The translations under genes and the position numbers were made by a program. A DNA stretch of 64,000 nt. Source: Sorex araneus. Its lineage: Eukaryota; Chordata; Mammalia; Eulipotyphla; Soricidae. Below the pieces are notes generated by a model. It had not been told where the DNA came from, searched no databases, and worked only from the letters and a program-made list of their open reading frames with translations. Below are positions 55,521-64,000 of the stretch, piece after piece; the stretch's first letter is position 1, and every line of letters starts with the position of its first letter. The DNA is taken from positions 151,530,423 to 151,594,422 of the forward strand of contig NC_073305.1 of NCBI RefSeq assembly GCF_027595985.1. The letters run 5' to 3'.

Positions 55521-56424
55521 TGAATTTGGCTAGTAATGATTTGTGTAAAATAGACTGTTCTTTGATGTACCTGCAGAGTGACGATGAAGCATTAGTGGAC
55601 AGGTGAATTTATATGGCACATAAAATGGAAAAATAAATATCTGTTCCTTCAGGCAAAAAAAATTGATATGTTCTCATGACAAGGTTAGTGACTATTTCCA
55701 GAACTGACTTAGATTGTGAAAAATGAAGTGCCTAGTGCTCAAATATGTCATTTGTGGTTTCGAGAGCAAGAAATGCAAGGCGATTCAATTCCTAGATCAC
55801 ATATTTATTAAGCAAACAAGAGCCATTTAAAATCTGCACCTCTCCCCAGTAAGACTCTCTAGCCAAAGATATGCTGATATTTTCCTGTCCTAGTTATCAA
55901 GTTCTTTTAGGCTGAGAGAAAAGCATATCACAAAAATTGAAGTTAAAATATTTTTTAAATCTTTATGTTTGAAAAGTCATTATTGTGGTTGTAAAAACCC
56001 CTTCCACTAAGTTTGTGCTTTCACCAAAGTAAAAACTATATGACATTTCAAAGTAGTGTTTGTTTCCAGAGAGAAGTGAGAAAGAACAAGAGAGAGGGGA
56101 GAAGGTCAGAGCTTCACCCTTTAATATTTTGTTTTTATAAAGACAGAAAAATCTAAAGCAAAGCAGTTACATTGCCTTAATTTTTTGTGGTTATCTATAG
56201 GAGCATCTGTTCCTATAGTTTCTGAACATTTTGGTGTTTTAAGTTTTCCAAATTTAAAAACTATTTCTAAATTGTGATAGTAAATATATAATGCTTTTGC
56301 CACTGTAATTTTTTTCCCCACCATGAGCACATTTTTTTGTTTTGCTTTTTTGTTCTGGGTGCAGTTAATAATAACTAGAACTACTATAGTCTGGCAGAAA
56401 GACTCTAAAAATACATTTAGTCAG
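55521..56424. other. Unique sequence, no gene recognised
   Basis: Nothing recognised. Confidence 0.45.
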
Positions 56425-56620
56425 TCATAAAATATTTATTTAGAACTCTCCATGGCATTAGATGCCAAGTGCTCTGAGAGGTGTTTGGGAGACAAAGATC
56501 AATAATACAGTTTCTACCCTCGAAGAGTTTCCGTGTTCGTAGATAATTCCAGTACAGTTTAGTGCTATTGGAGATCATGTATACAGGAGACACAGGCCCA
56601 CAGAAGGGAGTGAAAATAAC
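56425..56620 (-). mobile_element. LINE-2 3'-end relic, antisense
   Basis: 'aaatatttatttagaactct', 'gtttgggagacaaagatcaa' and 'cagtttctaccctcgaagag' match the complement of the LINE-2 3' end in order. Confidence 0.6.
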
Positions 56621-56640
56621 ATGACACCAGGATTGTCTAC

Positions 56641-56669
56641 ACACACATACACATACACATACACATGCA

Positions 56670-56719
<50 letters not shown>
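56641..56719. repeat. Microsatellite (CA)n
   Basis: (ACACAT)n passing into an uninterrupted (CA)n of about 24 units. Val-Cys repeats on the opposite strand are artefacts. Confidence 0.97.
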
Positions 56720-56721
<2 letters not shown>

Positions 56722-56955
56722 CTGCATGCCTGCAACCCCATCCCACATTCTCCCTAATGAGGTTGCAGTAGATACATGGAACTCTGAACTCTGGGAATAA
56801 GGACAGGACAACAAAAAAATGTGTTTACTTTATCTACAAATACATTCAGCACACTATGAATTGTCTACATCCTGGGACTAAGAAAGGGATTTTTTGGCTC
56901 ACATTAATTCTTTTACTACCTAGAAGTCATCATGCATGGATAATTTCATGAGATG
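56720..56955. other. Unique sequence
   Basis: Nothing recognised. Confidence 0.35.
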
Positions 56956-56959
56956 TTCT

Positions 56960-57095
56960 TTCCCTGACTGGAAGATAGGTGCAATCATTAGCACCACTTC
57001 AAAACAAGAAGGCTAGACATTAGATGGGGCAGAATATTTGTCTGAGTTTGCTACTCTACCAGTTAAACAGGGTCCTTAACCATCTGCCCACGCCA
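56960..57095 (-). mobile_element. Ancient MIR SINE
   Basis: 'aggtgcaatcattagcacca', 'ctgagtttgctactctacca' and 'ggtccttaaccatctgccc' fit the antisense MIR order. Confidence 0.5.
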
Positions 57096-57530
57096 CCTCA
57101 TTGGCTGTTACATCGGGGAAAAATAAAAGATCCATAGAACCCTCAATTAAGACAGAATATTTTCATCATGATGCCTGAAATTCCATCCCATTTTTAAGAT
57201 GAAAAAAGCCCTTAAAATGATTTGGCTTAAAATAACTTAGTAACAGAGGGTTTACATGTTTAATCTTTAACTCTGAAAAGTGAGCAGAGGGGAACCAAGT
57301 TAATAGCATTCATTTTCCATGATAAAACAACTGGATTTGGTTCTGGTCGATTAAAATGGTCTGCCCAAGACTCTCAACAGGATGGTGATTAATGTTAAAA
57401 AATGAACCTTACTGAGACCTACTGGCTGCTGTTTAAAGAACTCACAAGGATCAATCCTTACTGAGGTTTGGACCAGAGAGACACAATGACATGGGTAACC
57501 AGCAGACTGTTTAAAAAAAAAAAAGTAAAT
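57096..57530. other. Unique sequence
   Basis: Nothing recognised. Confidence 0.4.
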
Positions 57531-57815
57531 CAAGGAGAGGGGCAGAGACAGACTGATTTCTCTAGTATGTGGACTATAAAGAAACATAATAGTAGAAAAA
57601 TGATTAAAGGCAACAGAAGCTGAAAGCTGTTCTTCAGTAGAAAATTTACCAGGAGCAGGGGGCGGGGAGGGGGAAGGAGTGGGTTTGGGTAAACACGGAG
57701 ACAATGATGGAGGAAAGCAAACACTGGTAGAGGGTGTGTTGTTGGGATGTTTTATGCGTGAACCCCTACCATGAACTGTGTTGTTAACCAGAGTGCCTAA
57801 AATGAAATTTTTTTA
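57531..57815 (+). mobile_element. Old L1 3' end
   Basis: 'actggtagagggtgtgttgt' and 'gggatgttttatgcgtgaac' follow a G-rich block ('gggggcggggagggggaagg'), matching the 3' UTR order of other copies, but the tail is decayed. Confidence 0.6.
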
Positions 57816-59878
57816 AATTTCAATGCAAATTAAAAGGTGTGTGCTGTTGAATAAAGGTCAGTTACTGAAGAGAGTTATCAGAACCACTTTGTCCCCAAGG
57901 CTCACCAAACAACCAGAGGGCAAGCAGTGTCACTCAGATGATAATCACATCAAAAACTTCCCAGGAACCAGGGAGCTGGGGAGAGCAGGAAGCCTGGAGT
58001 CCAGCACCATCATCATCTCTGAGTAGGACGCAGAAGGATGATCATCTAAACAGCTTTCAACACAGTGAGCAAGGCCAGACTCCTGGGACCACAGGGGCTT
58101 CTGGGCTGCCAAGAGACAAAGCACTGTTGTCATTTAAATGAAGCCTGGATGAAAGGATTGTGCAGCTGTAATTATATTGTTTGTTATTTTTTTTGGGAGG
58201 GGGTGTTACTCAGGTCTTGATTAAGTGGGCACAGTGTTACTCAGTCTTCCCCCAGGCACCTTGGGGACTGTACATCCAGCGGGACTTTTCCCCTCCCATC
58301 AAGTGTGAGAAAATATTTGGATGAGCTTCCCCAGAGAGATCTTGGCAGCCACACTGTGGTCTGTGCCTCCCACATAAGGTCCGCTCTTGCATTGCAGTGA
58401 CCTTCACCTTTTATTTCCACCTCTGCATGTGTCCTCAGGAACTGCGCAATAGAGGCCACTGCTCTCCGGCCTTCTTCCATTCCGTAGTACACGAGCTCTG
58501 AGTCACAATCAGGGTAGGATAGTCTTCAAAGAAGCCTGGCCAAGGTTAAGGAGGTGTCAGACTCCTGGGTAATTCAGGGCATTGCAAATAGTGCATAAAG
58601 CAAGAATTCTAATTGGGTAATCTGACTTGGAAGCTAACTTAGCATCGTTATTTCCCTTAAGAACACAGATTATACAAAAGGTTTATTTTGCAGAGTTTCA
58701 GAAGGCAATGCTCATATTGGGAAATATCTAATCAAAGTGACATATCAATTATCACAGGGACAGTTATAAAACTATAAAAAATGTTCAATGAAAAGCATGT
58801 ACATTGCAAGTTGAAAATGGAACAGGATAGTTGGTTTCTGATCTCTGTTTAAAACCTGAAAGCTACCTAGATAACTGAAATCAGATTTTTAGGTTCTTAG
58901 TTTGCTTGGCAAGGCCAAAATTCAGAAAACGATATTTCCATATTCAACAATCTCAGAGAAATTGGGGCTTTGAGCATTTTTCGTTTTATTTTGTTTTGTT
59001 TTTTGGGGTTTAGGGGTTTTTTGGTTTTGTTTTGGTTATTTTGTGGGGGTTTTTTTGACAAGACAGTTCTTCTGTAATGGCTTCAGACTCCATGTGGTTG
59101 TGATATTTCTAGAATGAAGGACTAAGTCGATCCTGATGATACTTTGAAAGATGCCACCAAGTCTAACTGCTTCACAGCCAACACTTCAACTGCAAAATCA
59201 TTCCCTCTGTTTTAAAAGAGTGATTATTTAATTAGCAATGGGGTGGGGAGAAATCCTTCCCTAGAATTGCATACAGGCATCTTTACGATTGCAACTGAAA
59301 GAGAATGGGATCAGGGAAAACCTCCTGATTCATTCAGACACAAATCATACAAAGGAAGGAGTTACCCATTTTCTCTTGAACTGTAGCAGGAAATTTCCCA
59401 TGCCATAATTGTATTTGTTATAGTGCAATGATCAAAGTCAATAAATTCCTCCATCTACCCCAATTCAGGGAAACCATATGGTCCTTACCAGAAGAATCTA
59501 GTGTAAGACTGGTTTCTCATACACATGATTAAATGCCATGGGGGAGGGGAAGGCAAGGAGGCACATTGGACAGAGTCAACACATTGCAATTTTTGTATCT
59601 TCTAGTTTCTTTGAAACAACCCCTGAGCACAGCTAGGCCCCCAAACAAACTAGTGAAGGATGAAATTTGTTATTACCAGAGTTAAAGGGAGGTGAAATTG
59701 GTGGAGATAAAAAATATATAAGCTTCCAGTTATAAGATAAGCAAAGATTAGAAATATACTGTATATGATGATTATAATTAACACTGTTCAATGGTCTACA
59801 TGGTATAGTTTCTAAGAGAGAAGAGATTTTATCACAAGGCAAAGATCATCATTTTAAACTTTTTGAATCTATATTAGA
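57816..59878. other. Unique sequence, no gene recognised
   Basis: Frames near 57938-58141 and 58241-58492 are short and unrelated to any family I recognise. A T/G-rich (GTTTT)n-like stretch lies at 58981-59057. Confidence 0.45.
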
Positions 59879-59880
59879 TA

Positions 59881-60128
59881 GACTGGAGCGATAGCACAGC
59901 AGGTAGGCGTTTGCCTTGCACGCGGCCGACCAGGGTTCAATTCCTCAGTCCCTCTTGGAGAGCCCGGCAAGCTACCGAGAGTATCCCACCCTCACGGCAG
60001 AGCCTGGTTAGCTACCCATGGCGTATTCAATATGCCAAAAACAGTAACAACAAGTCTCACAATAGAGATGTTACTGGTCCCTGCTCGAGCAAATCAATGA
60101 GCAACAGGATGCCAGTGACAGTGACAGT
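59881..60128 (+). mobile_element. Type II SINE, near-consensus
   Basis: The clearest sense copy: 'gactggagcgatagcacagc', 'gccgaccagggttcaattcc', 'aacaacaagtctcacaatag', 'actggtccctgctcgagcaa', tail 'gccagtgacagtgacagtga'. The tail is three units of CAGTGA followed directly by flanking DNA, with no poly(A). Confidence 0.94.
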
Positions 60129-60440
60129 GAAAATTCTAGATAAAGCAAAACCAGTGATAGATAAAAGATTGGTGTTCTTGTCACTGGATTTAGCAGATCT
60201 AGGCTTAGGGTTATACTATTAGTGCCAAAAAAAGAAAAGCACACTAAGTGCTAGAACTATTCTGCATTTTGCACAGGATGGTGATTCAATATCTCTATAC
60301 ATTTATAATAACTTATCAGATTGTTTACCTAAAATTAGTGAACTTCACCATGAATACATTATACTTCAATAAATGCTGATTAGGAAAAAGAGAAAACAAC
60401 TGCAGATAATGAATTATAAGTTAGTATTAAAAATCTAAGG
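60129..60440. other. Unique sequence
   Basis: Nothing recognised. Confidence 0.4.
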
Positions 60441-60446
60441 TTTTTT

Positions 60447-60449
60447 GTT

Positions 60450-60480
<31 letters not shown>

Positions 60481-60593
60481 TTTGTGGTTTTGGGGTGATA
60501 CCCAGCGGTGCTAAGGGATCACTCCTGGTAGTGCTTGGGGAACATTGGGGTGCCAGGTGCAAAAACCTCACCTCCTATAGTATTTATGACCCC
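60447..60593 (-). mobile_element. Type I SINE with (TTTA)n tail
   Basis: An eight-unit (TTTA)n at 60452-60483 occupies the tail position, then 'gataccagcggtg'-like and 'gggatcactcctggtagtgc' body blocks. The head end is partly lost. Confidence 0.75.
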
Positions 60594-60957
60594 TAAAATT
60601 AAAATTTTGATTAATGTAGTAAAACTGTTTTTTGTAAAACTGTAGTTTACTCACTTCTGCTGATGCTTCCCCTTGTTTCCCCATTAGTTTTGGGAATTAT
60701 TAAAATTTTAATCTTCACCAATCTTGAAGAGAAGGAAATACTACCTTTGTCCTTCTTTTCTTTTTTATTTGAATGGTAACAGTTTTTGTGCAAGCAATCC
60801 TTGAGAACAGGATTTCCTATGATATTTGTTGACCTCAGAATGGATATATGTGCTTTTCTAACTTTCTAACTCTCTGACATATCTGAATTCTATCTGAGAA
60901 AGACCTAAATGTATTCACAATTGTTTAGAAAAATCACTTACTCTATTATTCTTTGAA
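60594..60957. other. Unique AT-rich sequence
   Basis: Nothing recognised. Confidence 0.35.
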
Positions 60958-60970
60958 GAATGCTTTCCTA

Positions 60971-61720
60971 AATTGAGCTTCCATATGACCCCATAATACC
61001 ACTTCTGGGAATATATCCTGAGGATGTAAAGAAGCACAGTAGAAATGACATATGTACCTATATATTCATTGCAGCACTGTTCACAATAGCCAAAATCTGG
61101 AAACAGCCCAAGTCCCCGAGAACAGACGATTGGTTAAAGAAACTTTGGCACATCTACACAGTGGAATACTATGCAGTTGTTAGGAAAGATGAAGTCACCT
61201 AATTTGCCTGTAAGTGAATAGACATGGAGAGTATCATGTTAAGTGAAATGAGTCAGAAGAGAGGAACAGATATAGAAGGACTGCACTCATTTGTGGAGTA
61301 TGAAATAACATAACACAAGACCGACACCCAAAGACAATAGATAGAAGGGTCAGGAAAATTGTCCCATAGCTGGAAGCCTGCCTCTTGAGTGGGTGGGGAG
61401 AGGACAGCTGGAATAGAGAAAGGATCGCTAAGAAAATGATGGCTGGAGGAAACAGTCGGGATGTGAGATGTGTGCCAAAAGTAGATAAAGGACCAGACAT
61501 AATTACCTCTCAGCATCTGCATTGCAGTATGGGTAATATTGTCTGCCATGGAGGCAGAAGGAGGGTGGGAGAGGGGGGTTATACTGGGGATATTGGTGGT
61601 GGGGAATGTGCACTGGTGGAGGGATGGGTGTTTGATCATTGTGTGATTGTAACTCAGACATGGAAGCTTGTGACTATATCTCATGGTGAATCAATAAAAT
61701 TAAAACAAAAAAAGTTAAAA
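60971..61720 (+). mobile_element. 5'-truncated L1 (end of ORF2 plus 3' UTR)
   Basis: 'ataataccacttctgggaat' to 'tgaatcaataaaattaaaac', flanked by gaatgctttccta / gaatgctgtccta (60958-60970 and 61721-61733). Its start is within about 20 bp of the same L1 position as the copy at 31448-32201. Confidence 0.9.
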
Positions 61721-61824
61721 GAATGCTGTCCTATTCACGATTATATTGAAATATATTTTCTGGATAGATCTTATAGAAAAAGATCCCATGTATCACGGAG
61801 TTCATCATTTTTGTATCTTCTTTG

Positions 61825-61940
61825 CAATTGTTTCTGGTCTGAACTCAGGAATCACTCCTGGCAGGCTCAGGGGATCACATGTGATGCTGAGGATCTAACC
61901 CATGTTGGCCTATATTAATGTCTCTGACTCTCATCTCTTT
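61825..61940 (-). mobile_element. Type I SINE fragment
   Basis: 'ctgaactcaggaatcactcc' and 'gaggatctaacccatgttgg' remain; the A-tail and much of the head are missing. Confidence 0.7.
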
Positions 61941-61989
61941 AAAAAAAAAAATGAACTTGGTGGTGGTATTAGTTGCTACTTTCTTGGTC

Positions 61990-62830
61990 TTAAGAGAGTT
62001 TTTCTATTTTTAATAACTTGTCTTTATTGATATTTTAAGTAAGTTAGATGCATAATTATGCATACAGCTTTTTTCATATTTTTTCTTGAGATTTATTGAG
62101 TTTCTTCAATCTATGCATTTATATTTTTCATCAAACTGATGCAATTTTCAGTAACTATTAAGTATTTTTCTGCTATCCCCCTTTCTGGGAGTCCAGTTAG
62201 ACTTATGTTAAAAGAATTAACATTGTCTTATACAATGTCTTTTATATGATTAGGGTCATATACCTCATTCCTTAATCACTTTTTTCAGTGTTTAATTTTA
62301 GATAAAATTTATTGTTGCATCTTTAAGTACACTCTTTTCTGCAGTGTCTAAATGATATTGATTTTTCTGTTGCATTTCTCATTTTATATTTTATATTTTT
62401 CAACTATAGAAGATCCATTATTATATTTTCCATTTCTTCTCATTATATTTATGTTTTCCTTTCTAAAACATATATTTATAATTTCTCTTTTACCACATTT
62501 ACCTAATAAATATAGCTGGGTTATATTTGTTTTAAGTGATTCTTTTGCTTCTCCTTTTAAGGGTCATATTTTCCTGTTTCTTTCAATGGATGATAACATT
62601 TTTGCTTATACAACAGACAAAATATTTTATTTTTAACTATTGGATTTTGGTGCTTTGAATCAGTTGGATTCTATCAATGTTTGCTTTAAAGTGTGTTAGA
62701 GGTGAGCCCAGAATAGGAGTTAGTCTATAGATAGTTTGGTATTTAAGTTTGTCCTATATGCCACTTATTAGGATTTCCTGTAGTGGTTAGTAAAAACAAA
62801 TTATTACAAGTCCAGGGACTGTTCTACATA
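61990..62830 (+). mobile_element. Old L1M-class 3' relic
   Basis: T-rich sequence with ordered similarity to the 3' untranslated part of an old mammalian L1: 'gagatttattgagtttcttc', 'ctttctgggagtccagttag', 'gggtcatattttcctgtttc', 'tgctttaaagtgtgttagag', 'gaataggagttagtctatag'. The 94-codon frame here is noncoding. Confidence 0.55.
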
Positions 62831-63314
62831 CTCCTTTGCAATGTTCTTTGTCTACCCTAGAGCTGTTTTGTTCACAAATGCACACTGAAAAATAAAAGCA
62901 TTCAATTAAAAATGTAAGGGTACCCCTCTGTGAATCTCTAGAACTCTTTTGCACTCTCTTTTGTCTTCTTTCTAGTATTTTTCTTGCAAATAGCCTCTTT
63001 GGCCTGCCTAAACTGAAACTATCTCATTGATTTAGTTAATAATCCTGGTTCTCTTTGGACTCCCTACCCTGGGTTTGAGTCTGGAAAACCCCAATAATTA
63101 AACTACAAGAACTACAGACATTTCTTCATCATTTTCCTTCTCCTAAGCAGCCTGTTTATTATGACTGGAAAACATTCATCTTTATATTGTTTCTGACTCT
63201 TCAAGTATTAAAAGATAAATATGTGTGTGAAATTTTATATATACATATACATATACATATATATTATTTGTATATATATATATCACTTATGTAACATATA
63301 TATATTCCTTGTTT
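62831..63314. other. Unique sequence with (TA)/(CATA)n
   Basis: A (TATACA)-rich tract lies at 63236-63305. Confidence 0.4.
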
Positions 63315-63322
63315 CTCTATAG

Positions 63323-63522
63323 CACTGTAGCACTGTCATCCCATTGTTCATTAATTTGCTCAAGCAGGCACCAGTAACGTCTCCATTGTGAGACTTGTTG
63401 TTACTGTTTTTGGCATATCGAATATGCCACGGGTAGCTTGCCAGGCTCTGTCGTGCAGGCAGGATACTCTCGGTAGCTTGCTGGGCTCTCCGAGAGAGAC
63501 AGAGTAATCGAACCAGGGTCGG
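63323..63522 (-). mobile_element. Type II SINE lacking most of its head
   Basis: Runs from tail complement 'agcactgtagcactgtcatc' to 'gtaatcgaaccagggtcggc', stopping inside the tRNA-like part. A ctctata pair flanks it (63316-63322 and 63523-63529), suggesting truncation at insertion. Confidence 0.85.
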
Positions 63523-63604
63523 CTGCTCTATATTGACCTATACATTTTTATAAATTACAAATAATAGAAATACAAAGTACTAATGACAAAATAATCTAAG
63601 TATA

Positions 63605-63785
63605 TTTTAGCTTCCTCTTTGTTTATTTTTGAGCCACACTCAGCAGAACTTAGAGCTTCCTCCCAGATGTGTGCTCAGGGATCACTCTGGATGAGTTCAG
63701 GGGACCATATGAGATGCTGGGATCAAACTAGGTCTACCACGTGCAAGGCACATGCCCTGCCCATGGTGCTATCTCTCTGGCCCCA
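63605..63785 (-). mobile_element. Type I SINE
   Basis: 'tttgtttatttttgagccac', 'gaccatatgagatgctggga' and 'gtgctatctctctggcccca'. Confidence 0.8.
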
Positions 63786-64000
63786 GTGCACTTTACATTT
63801 TATGAAATTTTATAATCTTAAGCTGCAACCTGGATTTATTATAAGAATTATTTATTGATCTTTTATAATTCCATGGACTACTGAATATATGCTATTGAAA
63901 ATATGATTTTATTGAATATGTGAATTAAATATACACAAACTTTTTGGAGAGAATGTTGCATCTTTTCAATTCACTTTCATCCTAGCTAAAATTCATGCTA

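Noticed and set aside
56417-56814. Val-Cys-rich frames
   Set aside because: They translate the (CA)n microsatellite.

Overview
The window is mammalian intergenic or intronic DNA made almost entirely of retroposons. I find no intact protein-coding gene, no functional tRNA or rRNA gene, no CRISPR array and no prokaryotic feature. The dominant dispersed repeat has a tRNA-like head with the phrases 'gatagcacagcgggtaggg' and 'gggttcgattcc' and a body with 'catatggtcccctgagcac'. I recognise it from memory as the SOR-type SINE of shrews (Soricidae, Eulipotyphla), so a shrew genome is the best guess; the species cannot be named.

Names used below. Type I SINE: SOR-like, tRNA-like head, short body, A-rich tail. 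Type II SINE: the same head on a longer body that ends in a CAGTGA-like short tandem repeat instead of poly(A). Type III element: the type II body with about 70 extra bases, no tRNA head, and a long unrelated 5' part. L1: LINE-1 copies, all 5'-truncated and none able to code. Chimeric retroposon: an L1-like 3' tail joined to one of several different GC-rich 5' heads, with no ORF1 or ORF2.

Layout. 1-3.1 kb: mostly unique, one type II SINE and one L1 tail. 3.5-6.3 kb: an old L1 ORF2 relic split by two SINEs and a younger antisense L1. 6.3-13 kb: SINEs, an L1 tail and three chimeric retroposons (8506-9133, about 9842-10330, 11357-12811). 13-20 kb: SINEs, a 690-bp purine microsatellite and an older L1. 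20-30 kb: ancient MIR, L1 and CR1-like relics, a possible solo LTR, and a SINE-free block at 23.9-30.4 kb. 30-34.6 kb: SINEs, a chimeric retroposon (30667-31384) and an L1. 34.6-38.6 kb: AT-rich and SINE-poor. 38.6-44.6 kb: type II and III elements and (GAAA)n/(GGAA)n. 44.8-49.7 kb: the best L1 (reverse transcriptase half of ORF2 onward), then a full chimeric retroposon with target duplication inside an old LINE-2. 50-55.5 kb: SINEs and an old L1 broken by four SINE-type insertions. 55.5-64 kb: unique DNA, (CA)n, SINEs, an L1 and an old L1 3' relic.

The strongest candidates for something undescribed are (a) the chimeric retroposons with interchangeable, internally repeated heads, and (b) the type II/III elements, whose tandem-repeat tail and non-A-rich target sites differ from the L1-driven type I SINEs beside them. 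Family names come from recall of consensus features; no database search was possible.
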